Shown: positions 42,501-52,294, counted from the first letter of the stretch. The stretch is 64,000 bases of DNA from Hymenobacter mucosus (GCF_900188255.1 NZ_FZNS01000003.1:248001-312000), one strand, 5' to 3'. Made by a program: numbers and translations. The notes: a model not told the origin generated them from the letters alone.

Positions 42501-45500
42501 ATGATAACATTCAGGTAAATACTGACATCACTGGCTTTGTGATTGAGCAAAACGTGCTCGGTACGTCAGCTACTAGCTTCACCGACCCAGGTGCCAATAT
42601 CCGCACGGTGAATGAAGGCATTGATCTAAACGGCTCCGATAATGGCACTGTTCAGAACAACCTCATCGGCTACAACGGTGGTATGGGCATTTGGGTGCTG
42701 GCCAATGGCACAAACGGCGCTAATAATAACCTTATCACTGGCAACGAAATTCGGGGCAATGCCCGGGAAACGATCATTCGCGGAGCGTTCGTCAGCGGTA
42801 CTACCGCAGAAGGGTACGTTTTCGATGGGTTGGAGCTACAGGGCAATAGCACGGGCAACACGGTTTCAAACAACTTGATTACCGAAACGCTAGGGCACGG
42901 TATCGACTCCTTTGGCAATGCCATTGGCGGTAACACCATTACTGGGAATACCATCAGCAACAACGGTCAGGCCGTTGTCAACAATACAGGCGCAGAGGGT
43001 TCGGGCTTGCGTGTATACGGGGCTACTAACCTCACAACCATCGCCAACAACGTACTGACGAACAACAACGGCTCGGGGGTACTGGTGATAGGCACCGCGT
43101 CGAACGTGGTAATCAAGGAAAACTCGACCTCCGGAAACACGCGTCTGGGTATAGACCTGCTCAGCACTGCTGACACGAACTCTGAGCCTAACACTTACAA
43201 CGGCTTGCTAGGTACTACTTCAAACGTGACACTAAACGATAACGGTGACGCGGATACGGGTGCTAACGGGTTGACCAACATGCCGGTAATTACGTCATCT
43301 ACCGTTCGCAACGGGGTGTTGTATGTCAACGGCTTCGCGCGCCCTGGCGCTACGCTGGAATTCTTTATTGCTAGCGTAGGAACATCTGCTGGCACGGGCA
43401 ACACCAACTTTGGTCAGGGAGGTACTTACTTGTTCTCGCGTACGGAGGGAGCCACGGGTAACACGAGCACTACGCTGAATGACGCAGACGCCACTACGGG
43501 CTCTTATGGCCTGAACAACGCTACCGTAAACGGTTTCTACCAAGGCACCGAGTCGGGTCAGAACCGCTTCTCCTATGCTGTTCCGCTCGCATCACTGACC
43601 GCTGCCCAGCGGAATGCCCTTACCACTGGCACGCCGCTGCTGACGGCTACGGCTACACAGATTGCAGCAGCAAATGGCAACCAGGGTACCTCCGAATTCT
43701 CGGGTAACGCTCCCGTATACTCGGCCCCAATTGCCAACAACGACTTTGCTACGACTACGCCTGGCACCGCCGTTACCTTCAGAGTTACTACCAACGACCA
43801 GAACAACATCAACCCGGCTACGGTAGCTCTCAATGGATTAGCGGCCGGTAGCACCACCCCGGTAACTGTAACTGGCGGCACGTTCACATTCTCCAACGAC
43901 GGCCAGGTGACCTTCGTGCCAGCTGCGGGCTTCACGGGCGTAGCCACGGTGCCCTACACGGTAAACAATACGTCGGATATTGCCTCCAACACGGCATACT
44001 TCTCAGTAACGGTAACTGGCACCACCTTCGATCTGGCTACCAGCTTCTCTGCTGCGCCCACCGCTACAACCAACGCTGGTGCTACCGTTAACTACACGGT
44101 GGTTTCCAGGAACCCAGGAACCGTAGCTGCTACGAACGTAGTAGAAACGGTACAGTTGCCTGCTAACCTCGCTACTACTGGTTTCACGGTAGGAGGTAAC
44201 ACGGGTACGCTCAGCAATGGCGTTATCACCTTCACGGGCGGTGCTACCTACAACCAAAACTCGGGCCTACTAAGCCTGCCAATTGGTAACCTAGCGGCCA
44301 ATGGCGGTTCGGTTTCTACGGCCTTGGCCTTCCCGGCTCCTGTAACTAGCCCCCTTACCGTAACGGCGACCATTAGCGGCGCTGGCGGTGCAGAAACCGT
44401 TACGACCAACAACACGGCAGTTTCGACGGTAGATATTGCGCCACGCTTTGATGTGACGACGGCCATCAGTGGCCCAACTACCGTTACGGCTGGCAACGAG
44501 GTAACGTACACCGTAGTAACTAGCAACCTGAGCGGCACTACCACTCCCGCCAACGCCAACTCGGTGTCGCCGGCCGTAAACGTAGTGCAGACAGTATCCT
44601 TGCCGGGTAACTTGATGGGCGCGGGCATCTTCGCCTCCAATGGCGGCACTATAGCTTACAACAGCACCCAAGACATCACGGTAATTTCGTTCCCTGCCAT
44701 TGGGGTACTAGCCGCTGGTCAGTCGCAGGTGAACACGATCAGCTTCACGGCTCCTAGTTCCAGCTTCGCTGCCCCAGTAGCCATCGTAACATCGGGTCTG
44801 ACTAACACGAATGCTGGCGACCTCAACTCTCCAACGGTAGGTACAAACAACAACACGGCCCAGCTGAATGGTGCTGGTACGCGTCCCACCGTTGCGTCGA
44901 CTGCGCGCACGGGTACCGAAACCAACGTGTACACGACCATCTCTTCGTCGGCTGCCAACGTGGATCCGGGTAATAACATTACGCTGACCATCACAGCCAA
45001 TAATGCTGGTCCGGTGGCAGCAGCGGGCGTGCAGCAAACGGTAACGCTACCCACGGGACTGTCCTTCAGCAACCAGGGCGGTGGCAACTACAACGCCACT
45101 ACCGGGGTGCTCACCTTCCCTGCCCTAACGAGCCCATTGGCCTCGGCTGGCACTCAGACCTACACCGTTACGTTTGCCGCTCCGCAACAAGGGTTTGTGT
45201 TGGCAACGGCTACCGTGACCACGACTACCTCCGATGCTGTGTCTGCTGATAACTTGGCCCAAACCAAGATTGAGGTAACGCCCCGAGTAGACGTTGCTAC
45301 CACGCTGGCTGGTCCGGCAGTAGGTTTGCCCGGTCAGACGCTGACGTACACCGTCATGACGGCTAGTAACGGTCCGGCTGCCGCTACCAACGTGGTGCAA
45401 ACGGTGCAGCTGCCAGCTGGCTTGACAAACGTACAGTTCAACTCGCTCAGCGCCGGTACACGATACGATGCTACAACGGGCGTGCTAACCATCTCCTTTG

Positions 45501-48082
45501 CTGATGCATTACCAGCTGGTTTTAACCAAACCAACACTATTTCCTTTGTGGCCCCGGCTAGTGCAGCTAGCTTGAACATTACGGCTGCAGTTACCACGGG
45601 AACAAGCGAAACCAACATTGCTAACAATACGGCGGCAGTAGCCACGGTAATCACGCCCACCGCTGATGTAGCCGTTAGCGTAACTGGGCCAGCTACGGCT
45701 ACTGTTGGCAACCCTGCACTGTATGTAGTGTCGACCACGAACAACGGGGCTGCGGTAGCTACCGGGGTAGCACCCACCCTGCAACTGCCTGCTGGTCTTA
45801 CCGTAACGTTCCCCGCCGGTGCCTCTACGGGTTCCTACAACTCCACAACGGGCGTAGTGACCTTCGCAATCGTATCGGCGCTGGCTAGTGGGGCTAGCAT
45901 CGCCAATGAAGTGGTGGTAACCATGCCCGACGTGGCCCAGCTTTCGGCTGTAGCCCAGGTAACCAGTACCAGCACGGATACGAACCCGGCCAATAACTAC
46001 GCTAGCGTAGCAACTACGGCGGCCGCTGCTACGGCTACTACCGCCAATTTGGCCGCAGGCATCACGCCAGCTACTACCACGGTAAATGCCGGCGCCAATG
46101 TTACGCTGACTGCTACGTTTAGTAACCAGGGTACGGGCACGGCTACCACGGTGGTGCCGCAGATTGCTTTGATGCCTGGTCTGACGAACGTAACTGTAAC
46201 CGATGCGGGTGTTGTGCGCAATGCCAACTACAACGCTACCACGGGGGTAGTTACCTTCCAGACTGTGGGCTCCTTGGCTAGTGATGCTTCCCTGACTGGC
46301 ACCTATTCCGTATCGTTCAATGCGCCTGCTACGGGTCCGGTATTGGCTGTAGCCAGCATCTACTCGGCTACTACTGACGGTGCTCTTGCGAACAACACGG
46401 CTCTGGCGACGGTGACTGTATCGCCCCAAGCCGATGCCCAAATCAGCATTGCTGGCCCAGCTACTGCGCAGCCAGGCTCTAAGGTGATCTACGAAATAGT
46501 AACCTCAAACAACACCACAGCAGTATCGCCGGCCACCAATGTAGTACAGAAAGTGACGGTGCCGGGAACCCCCGCCAACCTCACCTTCCCTGCTGGTAGC
46601 ACTACGGCTGTTGTCAATGGCAACACAGTGATTACCTTCCCCACCATTGCGTCTGTCGCTCCTGGTGCTGCTGGTGCGGTAACAAACTATGTGTCGTTCA
46701 CGACGCCTGCTACGGCTACGGCCGTACAGGTTACGGCTAACGTTGAGTCGCAGATTGACATCAACACGGCAGCTACCTCAAACTCGGCTACCATCACCAC
46801 CAATGCCAATACAGCTCCGGTAGCCTACAACGTGGTCAATGCCCTGCAAACGCCCGAAGGCAACACGGCTAGCGCACTACTCATCTCGCCTCTCGTTGCC
46901 ACGGATGTAGATAATAACATTCAGTACTACTTTGTTACAGCTCCTGCTGATAACAAAATCGGTACCCTGTTTGTGGGCACTACCGCCGTTACGCCCGGCA
47001 GCACCGTGCGACTGGATCCGAACCAGATCAACACGTTACGTTTCGACCCCGCAGTGGGCTTTGTCGGCAATGCTTTCCTGAACTACTACGCTACCGACAT
47101 CCGTGGTGCTGTTTCCAACACGGCCATCTACACCATTCCGGTGGGCCAGGACAACAACTCCCTGTACGCGTACACTCCTACCAAAGGAGGTAACACTGCT
47201 TACCAGAACAACTACGTGCTGGCATACGTGACAGATATCAACGCTGCCCGCTACACGAGCAACGGCGTTGTATATGATTCTAACACGGGCCTTCTGGCCA
47301 CCGGCGCCAGCAACGGGTTGGCAACTACCGGTACCAACGCCGTGATTTCGTCGGCCGATAAAACGGCACTCAACGCAGTAGGTATCGACCTGAACCCGAC
47401 CACTGGTCAGTTCTTCGTGTCGAACCGTCTGTTGCTCAAAGGTGGTTCCTACACGGTTAGCGTTACCACTACGGATGCCAACGGCGGCGTTACCACGCAA
47501 AACGTAACTATCCCAATTGGTGGGGCGCCGCTGCCCGTGCAATTGGTGAGCTTCGCTGCTCAAGCGCAAGGTGCTACGGCTCTTCTCACGTGGCGCACTG
47601 CGCAGGAGCTGAACAACGACTACTTCGTGGTAGAGCGCAGCTTCGATGGAACAAGCTTCTCGGCTGTTGGGCAGGTCAAAGGCAAGGGTACGACCACCCA
47701 GGCAACCGACTACCGCCTCACGGATACGGGCGCGGCGGCTGCGGCAAAAGGCCGGACGGCGTACTACCGTCTGCGCCAAGTAGACACGGATGGCACCACC
47801 GTTCACAGCCAAGTACAAGCCGTGCGCTTTGCCGACATCGCACCAGCTATCAGCCTCTACCCGAACCCTGCTGCTACTACAACCACGCTCGACCTGAGCA
47901 GCCTGCCCCAGGGTAGCTACCAGGTGCGCATTGTAGATGCTGCTGGCCGTTTGGTGAAGCAAGCTCAATATGAGGCAGGCACCACGCCTACTCTGATTGT
48001 AGAGCAATTGCCTGCTGGCACTTACTTGGTACAGGTAAGCGGTACCGGTTTCAGCAAAGCGCTGCGTCTGCTGAAAGAGTAG
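39524..48082 (+). CDS. Giant T9SS-secreted surface protein with PA14, beta-helix and eight DUF11 repeats
   Basis: 2852 residues with a Sec signal (LTVWLAGLVPLGITGAKAQ). Domains in order: an N-terminal beta domain (about 45-250); a first DUF11 repeat (about 255-385); a PA14 sugar-binding-type module (about 393-565, with FYLSSDDGSYMWIDG); a cadherin-like unit (about 573-680); an SdrD-B-like unit (about 685-780); a right-handed beta-helix region (about 840-1225, opening TNTNDAGQGSLRQ); another cadherin-like unit (about 1390-1497); seven more DUF11 repeats of about 130 residues (about 1500-2435); a third cadherin-like unit; and a type A T9SS sorting domain (about 2780-2852, starting LYPNPAATTTTLDLSSL). 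Cysteine is rare, Thr/Ala/Asn dominate. It is probably a long adhesin or matrix fibre exported through the T9SS and anchored on the cell surface. Confidence 0.9.
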   Translation: MKTLLRLTVWLAGLVPLGITGAKAQNTPTRDLVGSSADRQTVRQTANRVAARTCQDINTADFTGRTLGEDWKVSRTLTTEGTTITSSYLSNVDQAQSTLATTDDLGTRSLAWTVNYSANGTTPVATTPNYVTTTFSLNRAVTGFSFSINDIDRVAGTASNSGWTDVVQVDGYRADNSIITLSAADITLNANSTNTYSGNNIITGTGNNQSIDGTTTITFPEAVTKVVVTYKNGQTTQADPGSQVIIFTGFSWCAQADVTTTVSGPTAAAAGNRVIYTATTTNTGVDVATDIRPTLQLNPGLAAANVTLPAGATYDATSGVVTFAATTLASGANATNAVTFTMPNSGSVTGKAASTSITFDATPTNNNGSAANANVTTVQSVPSCQPSYLTNTTTSNGLTAEYYPGVFYNPGNNYVATAITFFQRTPSVRRIDPLLDFSGSGFGNIVPPASNTTADPNTFSARYRGSLNIAVAGSYTFYLSSDDGSYMWIDGNAIAPAPNADNTLINNGNDHSLVEVSGTVTLSAGLHDILILYAENGGGNTLKWEYASAAAGLVRQVVPTAALCAGPASADNAPTVSNVTNVTLPNTAAATVLSSNLLGTDADGNGTLAYYNIVTLPNSGTLSFNGTAVVAGQAIPANQLNLLTYTPTAGFVGNASFTYTVTDNVGRTAQTNATYVIPVATPTTLSGVVFEDVNYGGGAGRAYSTANTSATGFTSGAIRRAGARVELYDANGNFYLATTTDANGAYSFSVASTAAYTVRVVNSTVTSVRPGSVAGLLPVQTFANGATDRVGGEAPEKQDAGANTTSQTLSALTTGTLTPQSISRFTVPAAGSTGVDFGFNFDVVTNTNDAGQGSLRQFVLNSNALTNAGLAQVGQTAGKEVSIFMIPDGGADPGIRTGLTSGLTNGVASITLATALPTIADANTVIDGSTQTTNIGNTNNTTLGTGGTVGTAATMLGQLNGPEVQLVGNRTFDGLTVGANNTTIRRISAYGFDDNIQVNTDITGFVIEQNVLGTSATSFTDPGANIRTVNEGIDLNGSDNGTVQNNLIGYNGGMGIWVLANGTNGANNNLITGNEIRGNARETIIRGAFVSGTTAEGYVFDGLELQGNSTGNTVSNNLITETLGHGIDSFGNAIGGNTITGNTISNNGQAVVNNTGAEGSGLRVYGATNLTTIANNVLTNNNGSGVLVIGTASNVVIKENSTSGNTRLGIDLLSTADTNSEPNTYNGLLGTTSNVTLNDNGDADTGANGLTNMPVITSSTVRNGVLYVNGFARPGATLEFFIASVGTSAGTGNTNFGQGGTYLFSRTEGATGNTSTTLNDADATTGSYGLNNATVNGFYQGTESGQNRFSYAVPLASLTAAQRNALTTGTPLLTATATQIAAANGNQGTSEFSGNAPVYSAPIANNDFATTTPGTAVTFRVTTNDQNNINPATVALNGLAAGSTTPVTVTGGTFTFSNDGQVTFVPAAGFTGVATVPYTVNNTSDIASNTAYFSVTVTGTTFDLATSFSAAPTATTNAGATVNYTVVSRNPGTVAATNVVETVQLPANLATTGFTVGGNTGTLSNGVITFTGGATYNQNSGLLSLPIGNLAANGGSVSTALAFPAPVTSPLTVTATISGAGGAETVTTNNTAVSTVDIAPRFDVTTAISGPTTVTAGNEVTYTVVTSNLSGTTTPANANSVSPAVNVVQTVSLPGNLMGAGIFASNGGTIAYNSTQDITVISFPAIGVLAAGQSQVNTISFTAPSSSFAAPVAIVTSGLTNTNAGDLNSPTVGTNNNTAQLNGAGTRPTVASTARTGTETNVYTTISSSAANVDPGNNITLTITANNAGPVAAAGVQQTVTLPTGLSFSNQGGGNYNATTGVLTFPALTSPLASAGTQTYTVTFAAPQQGFVLATATVTTTTSDAVSADNLAQTKIEVTPRVDVATTLAGPAVGLPGQTLTYTVMTASNGPAAATNVVQTVQLPAGLTNVQFNSLSAGTRYDATTGVLTISFADALPAGFNQTNTISFVAPASAASLNITAAVTTGTSETNIANNTAAVATVITPTADVAVSVTGPATATVGNPALYVVSTTNNGAAVATGVAPTLQLPAGLTVTFPAGASTGSYNSTTGVVTFAIVSALASGASIANEVVVTMPDVAQLSAVAQVTSTSTDTNPANNYASVATTAAAATATTANLAAGITPATTTVNAGANVTLTATFSNQGTGTATTVVPQIALMPGLTNVTVTDAGVVRNANYNATTGVVTFQTVGSLASDASLTGTYSVSFNAPATGPVLAVASIYSATTDGALANNTALATVTVSPQADAQISIAGPATAQPGSKVIYEIVTSNNTTAVSPATNVVQKVTVPGTPANLTFPAGSTTAVVNGNTVITFPTIASVAPGAAGAVTNYVSFTTPATATAVQVTANVESQIDINTAATSNSATITTNANTAPVAYNVVNALQTPEGNTASALLISPLVATDVDNNIQYYFVTAPADNKIGTLFVGTTAVTPGSTVRLDPNQINTLRFDPAVGFVGNAFLNYYATDIRGAVSNTAIYTIPVGQDNNSLYAYTPTKGGNTAYQNNYVLAYVTDINAARYTSNGVVYDSNTGLLATGASNGLATTGTNAVISSADKTALNAVGIDLNPTTGQFFVSNRLLLKGGSYTVSVTTTDANGGVTTQNVTIPIGGAPLPVQLVSFAAQAQGATALLTWRTAQELNNDYFVVERSFDGTSFSAVGQVKGKGTTTQATDYRLTDTGAAAAAKGRTAYYRLRQVDTDGTTVHSQVQAVRFADIAPAISLYPNPAATTTTLDLSSLPQGSYQVRIVDAAGRLVKQAQYEAGTTPTLIVEQLPAGTYLVQVSGTGFSKALRLLKE

Positions 48083-48165
48083 TCTTTCGCTGGTTCTTAC
48101 CTGCACCGGTAGGGGCCAGCACAGACACTACTAAATACAGTAGCGCCAGCGTACTGGCTGACCAC

Positions 48166-48200
48166 ACAAAAAAGCTCCCCGTTGCGGGGAGCTTTTTTGT
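48166..48200 (+). terminator. Intrinsic terminator of the giant surface protein gene
   Basis: Perfect 16-base arms with a 3-base loop and a run of six T, about 84 bases past the stop codon. Confidence 0.88.
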
Positions 48201-48274
48201 TTTCCGGAGGGCCGGGCAAGTCAACCCAGGTTTGCATTTAGCGGTATAGCTACCAATTACAAACCTGTCTTACT

Positions 48275-49237
48275 ATGCCAGCCGCTACGACCCGTCACCG
48301 TGTTCCTGCCCAGCCTGCTACCGATTATGATGTCATGATTGTTGGCGCTGGTAGCGCGGGCCTGAGTGCTGCCCTTGTGCTCGGCCGCTGCCTGCGGCCA
48401 GTGTTGGTTTGCGACGGTGGAGCCCCGCGCAACCGCCCTTCGCCAGCAGTCCAGGGCTTTCTCACGCGCGACGGCACTCATCCCGAGGAACTCATTCGGC
48501 TGGGGCGGGAGCAACTGGCCCCCTACAAGTCAGTGGAGGTGCGCGAGGCTCGGGTCACCAACATCGAAGTTTTCAAGCGGTACTTCCGCCTGACTTTGGA
48601 AGGCTCTACCGGCCACACCACTACCTACACCACCCGCAAGGTACTGCTAGCTACCGGCGTCGATGATGAACTACCACCCTTGGACGGTATGCGCGACTTG
48701 TGGGGGCGCGGCGTGCTGCACTGCCCCTACTGCCACGGTTGGGAGGTGCGCAACAAGCCTCTGGCCGTGTATGGCCGCCACAAAAGCGTAACGGGTCTGG
48801 CACTACTTGTGAGCCGCTGGAGCAGCGACGTGATTGTGTGTACCGATGGTTGGGGCGGCCTCTCACCCAATGCCCGGCGGCGGTTGCGCCGGCAGGGTAT
48901 TGCGCTTAAGGAAGATGAAATGATGTGCTTGGAGGGCACGCAAGAGGGCGACTTGCAACACCTAGTTTTCAAGTCGGGGGAGAAACTGGCGCGCCAGGCA
49001 GTATTCATTCACGCGCACCAGCACCAGCGCAGCCCACTGGCCGAGCAGCTAGGCTGCCGCTTTACTGAAAAGGGCGCTATCGTCATCGACAAAGACCAGC
49101 AATCTTCCGTGCCGGGAGTGTACGCCGCCGGTGACATCACGCCCGGTACGCAGCAGGCGCTGCTAGCCGCGGCCAAGGGTAGTCAGGCAGCTATTTGCAT
49201 CAACGAAACCCTGACGCGCGAAGAGTGTCCCCGCTAA
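48275..49237 (+). CDS. Thioredoxin-reductase-like FAD/NAD(P)-dependent oxidoreductase
   Basis: 320 residues. The FAD-binding motif VGAGSAGLSAALVLGR lies at 23-38 and the redox pair in LHCPYCHGWE at about 149-152. The C-terminal FAD segment is GVYAAGDITPGTQQALLAAA. The NADPH-binding GxGxxA motif is degraded (AVYGRHKSVTGLALLVSRW), as in the thioredoxin-reductase-like proteins of this type that are not confirmed thioredoxin reductases. The first 17 residues are an extra basic leader, and an ATG further in is not available before the FAD motif. It is alone between the adhesin terminator and the DUF5686 gene. The CPYC-type active site supports a disulfide substrate, but the partner is unknown. Confidence 0.82.
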   Translation: MPAATTRHRVPAQPATDYDVMIVGAGSAGLSAALVLGRCLRPVLVCDGGAPRNRPSPAVQGFLTRDGTHPEELIRLGREQLAPYKSVEVREARVTNIEVFKRYFRLTLEGSTGHTTTYTTRKVLLATGVDDELPPLDGMRDLWGRGVLHCPYCHGWEVRNKPLAVYGRHKSVTGLALLVSRWSSDVIVCTDGWGGLSPNARRRLRRQGIALKEDEMMCLEGTQEGDLQHLVFKSGEKLARQAVFIHAHQHQRSPLAEQLGCRFTEKGAIVIDKDQQSSVPGVYAAGDITPGTQQALLAAAKGSQAAICINETLTREECPR

Positions 49238-49335
49238 CCTCCGCCCCAAGAACTTCGCAAATGAAGGGCGGCTGAAAACGTAGTGACAGCAATAAGCACG
49301 GGTGGGTTGGACGCTGGGAACTTCTCTGCTGGCAG

Positions 49336-49365
49336 TTGCCTTCGCTCAGAACCTGTGTATCTTAC
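49336..49365 (+). promoter_or_regulatory. Promoter of the DUF5686 gene
   Basis: TTG at 49336-49338 and TATCTTAC at 49358-49365 are 19 bases apart, a fair match to the Bacteroidota promoter (-7 with one mismatch). It also supports the start codon at 49408 rather than the in-frame non-ATG codon at 49336. Confidence 0.4.
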
Positions 49366-49407
49366 CCACTGTACATTGCCCATATCCGTCCCAGTTGCTT
49401 TTGGTTT

Positions 49408-51921
49408 ATGAGAGTTGCTTACCCGCTGCTTCTGCTGTTGCTCCTGCTGCTGGTAGGTATTGAGGGCGCCCAGGCCCAACGCATTGTGTTTAGTGGCCAG
49501 ATAACGGAATCGGGGACTGCCAAAGTGGTGCCCTTTACCTCCGTGTTCGTACCCGGCACGGCACAGGGGGCCACTGCCGACGTAGAAGGCCGCTACCAGC
49601 TTATCGTGAATGGGCCCGTTGATTCGTTGGCGGCCTCGGCCATTGGGTTTGCTACCCTGAAAAAGCGCGTTTCTGCGGAGGACAGGCAAACGGTAAACTT
49701 TACCTTAGGAGCCGGCTCGGTTTCCTTGGGCGAAGTGGTGGTGCGGCCCCGAGAAAACCCCGCCTACGTGATCTTGCGCCGGGTCCAGCAGCACAAAGCC
49801 CAGAACAACAAGCGCACCTTGCAGGCTTTTGAGTTTGATAGCTACAGCCGAGTGCAGGTGGCCCTCAACAATTTGCCTTCGCAAGTAAGTCGGCGCAAGC
49901 TCCTACGCCAGATGACCCAGGTAGCCGACAGCCTTGGATTGGCCCGTGATGCGCAGGGTAAACCTATGGTGCCCTTTTTCGCCTCGGAAGTACTCTCGCA
50001 TTACTACCAGCACAACCAGCCCCTGCGTAAGCGGGAGGAAATCAAACGTACCCAACTGCACGGGGCCGCCCCACGCGAAGGCTCCGTCACGTCGCAGATT
50101 CTGGGCTCCTCCTTTCAGGACTGGGACTTCTACCCCAACTGGCAGCAGTTGCTGGGCAAGGACTTCATTTCACCTATTGCCGATGGGTGGAAGTTCACTT
50201 ACGAGTATGAGCTACAAGACTCGGTGTACGTGGGGAAGGACTTCTGCTACAAGATAGGCGTGACACCGCGCCGCCCGCAGGACCTAGCCTTCGTAGGCAC
50301 CATCTGGATCAACACCAGTACTTACGCACTGCGGCGGGTAGACTTAGTGGTAAGCCCCGATGCCAACCTCAACTTCATCGAGCAAGTAGCGGTGAAGCAG
50401 GACTTGGTGCCGTCGGCGGCGGGGCAGGGGCTACCGCAACGCACGGCCGTGGTTATCGGCATTAAGCCTACCAAGGGCAGCACCGGTATTCTGGCCCGTC
50501 TCACCATCGTCAACTCCAACTTCGACGTCAACCACCCCAAGCCGCTTCCTTTCTACGATCGTCCTTTGGAAACGGCGGCCGATGCGTTTGACGTTCCCAA
50601 AGACTTTTTTGCTACTTACCGGCCTGATTCTCTAACCCAGGAGGAGCAGGTTACTTTGCAAGTGCTCGACTCGGTGCGGCAACTGCCAGCCATGCGCAGC
50701 TTGCTGGAAGTGGCCGACATTGCAGTGAATGGGTACTACCGAGCGGGCAAAATTGAGTGGGGTCCAATTTTGACGGCCTACAGCTTCAACAACATTGAGG
50801 GGAGCCGCTTCCGGGTGGGGTTCCGCACTACGCCAGAGTTTAGTCGCGACTGGCTGCTACGGCCTTACTTGGCCTACGGCACCCGCGACGGGCGCTTTAA
50901 GTATGGCTTGCGGGTGCAGCGCATTGTAGAGCGTCAGCACTGGACGGTGGTCAACTTTGAGCACCGCCACGACTTAGACCAAGTAGCTCTGCTCGACAAC
51001 GATTATGCGCTGGAAAATCCGCTGTTTGAGGCGTCCGCCCGCCTGGGTAATATCAGCTCTAGCCGTCCTCTGCGCCGCACCCTCACCACCCTGGCCTTAC
51101 AAACCGACTTATTTCGGGGGTTTACCCAGCGCGTAATTTTCCGGCGTCAGAGCTTTCAGCCCCTGTACCCCTTCGCCTATTACACCCAGGAGCGAGCACC
51201 CGGCTCGCCTACGGCCGATAACTTCGACCTCTCGGAGGTGGTAGTGGAATCGCGCTACGCTCGCGACGAAGTGCTGATTCCGAACAATCAGAACCGCCGC
51301 ACTGCCATTGGCCTGAAGAAGTGGCCGGCCGTAACGGTGCGCTACACCATGGGCCTCGACAATGTGCTGGGCAGCGACTTCCGCTACCAGAAGCTCAACC
51401 TGCTCATCGACCAGAGCATTCGCCTGGGGCAGGTGGGGCGTACCGATTACCGAATCGACGCGGGCTACATTCCCAGCACGGTGCCTTACCCGGTGCTCAA
51501 AACCCACCTCGGCAACGAGTCGCCGTTTTACAACGGGGGGGCTTTCAATCTGATGCGCTACTTCGAGTTTGTGAGCGACCGGTACGTTTCATTTCAGTTT
51601 GAAAACCAGTTCGATGGTTTCCTGTTAAACTCTATCCCCGCCATCAAGCAGCTCAACTGGCGCCTGGTAGCTACCGGCAATGTGCTGTGGGGAGGCGTGA
51701 GCGAAGCCAACCGCCGCATCAACCCTGCGCAAGACCCCATCACCGGGGGGCCATTGCCGTCCTTCCAGTCATTGGGGTCGTTGCCGTACGCGGAGGTGGG
51801 CTACGGTATAGAGAACATCCTACGGGTGGCGCGCGTAGATTTTCTGCATCGCCTCACCTACCGCAACTCGCCGGGTGCCCGTACCTTTGGCGTGAAAGTG
51901 AGTTTCCAGTTTAAGCTCTAA
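49408..51921 (+). CDS. DUF5686 outer-membrane protein with carboxypeptidase-regulatory-like domain
   Basis: 837 residues from the ATG at 49408, which opens a clean signal peptide (MRVAYPLLLLLLLLLVG, cleaved after AQAQ). Residues about 26-110 form a CarboxypepD_reg-like beta-sandwich (IVFSGQITESGTAKVVPFTS, then GRYQLIVNGPVDSLAASAIG) that ends with SLGEVVVRPRENPAYVILRR, the usual link to DUF5686. The remainder is a predicted beta-barrel rich in aromatic strands, ending in VKVSFQFKL. The family sits in the outer membrane of Bacteroidota and resembles TonB-dependent receptor leaders without the plug, but no transport substrate is known. It lies downstream of the oxidoreductase gene with its own promoter. 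Confidence 0.82.
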   Translation: MRVAYPLLLLLLLLLVGIEGAQAQRIVFSGQITESGTAKVVPFTSVFVPGTAQGATADVEGRYQLIVNGPVDSLAASAIGFATLKKRVSAEDRQTVNFTLGAGSVSLGEVVVRPRENPAYVILRRVQQHKAQNNKRTLQAFEFDSYSRVQVALNNLPSQVSRRKLLRQMTQVADSLGLARDAQGKPMVPFFASEVLSHYYQHNQPLRKREEIKRTQLHGAAPREGSVTSQILGSSFQDWDFYPNWQQLLGKDFISPIADGWKFTYEYELQDSVYVGKDFCYKIGVTPRRPQDLAFVGTIWINTSTYALRRVDLVVSPDANLNFIEQVAVKQDLVPSAAGQGLPQRTAVVIGIKPTKGSTGILARLTIVNSNFDVNHPKPLPFYDRPLETAADAFDVPKDFFATYRPDSLTQEEQVTLQVLDSVRQLPAMRSLLEVADIAVNGYYRAGKIEWGPILTAYSFNNIEGSRFRVGFRTTPEFSRDWLLRPYLAYGTRDGRFKYGLRVQRIVERQHWTVVNFEHRHDLDQVALLDNDYALENPLFEASARLGNISSSRPLRRTLTTLALQTDLFRGFTQRVIFRRQSFQPLYPFAYYTQERAPGSPTADNFDLSEVVVESRYARDEVLIPNNQNRRTAIGLKKWPAVTVRYTMGLDNVLGSDFRYQKLNLLIDQSIRLGQVGRTDYRIDAGYIPSTVPYPVLKTHLGNESPFYNGGAFNLMRYFEFVSDRYVSFQFENQFDGFLLNSIPAIKQLNWRLVATGNVLWGGVSEANRRINPAQDPITGGPLPSFQSLGSLPYAEVGYGIENILRVARVDFLHRLTYRNSPGARTFGVKVSFQFKL

Positions 51922-52003
51922 CCCGCAGACTGCCAGATCATCGAATGGATTTTCGGTGCCGGAATTGAATCAAAAAGGCGGTTTTCTTGTAGATAAACCT
52001 GAT

Positions 52004-52279
52004 ATGCCCAAGTACGAAGTTGCCAACCTGACTCTGGCGGAAGCCACCCGCCATGCCCCCTTCGTTGACTACGCCCGCTGCGTAGATGCTAGCCAGCGCC
52101 CCTACAACCACGTAGGCGACTGGCCCGAAGAAGGCCAATTGTATCCCGTGCGCGTCGTCGATTCGCACACCGAAGGAATGCCCCTTGTGCACGTTCTCGG
52201 TTTTGAAGGCGAGGCGCCCTACTACAATGCCTACGGCCCCCACCGGTTTGAAATGCTACTCACCGTTTGGCTTAACTAA
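52004..52279 (+). CDS. Small hypothetical protein
   Basis: 91 residues from the ATG at 52004 (MPKYEVANLTLAEATRHAPF). A GTG at 51956 is in frame but gives a less typical start. I do not recognise the family. It is a soluble, His/Tyr-rich protein with strand-like segments (YPVRVVDSHTEGMPLVHVL) and a C-terminal RFEMLLTVWLN. It follows the DUF5686 gene by 82 bases on the same strand and ends at a strong hairpin, so it is very likely expressed. Confidence 0.6.
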   Translation: MPKYEVANLTLAEATRHAPFVDYARCVDASQRPYNHVGDWPEEGQLYPVRVVDSHTEGMPLVHVLGFEGEAPYYNAYGPHRFEMLLTVWLN

Positions 52280-52294
52280 CCCAGCCAAATTTCT

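Noticed and set aside
39524..48082. Possible CRISPR or tandem DNA repeat in the adhesin gene
   Set aside because: The repeats are protein-level DUF11 domains of about 130 residues with divergent DNA, not short direct repeats with spacers.
45509..48106. Minus-strand ORFs of 310 and 356 codons
   Set aside because: Mirror frames of the Thr/Ala-rich repeats of the giant surface protein; their Arg/Ser/Gly-rich products are artefacts of the repeat codons.
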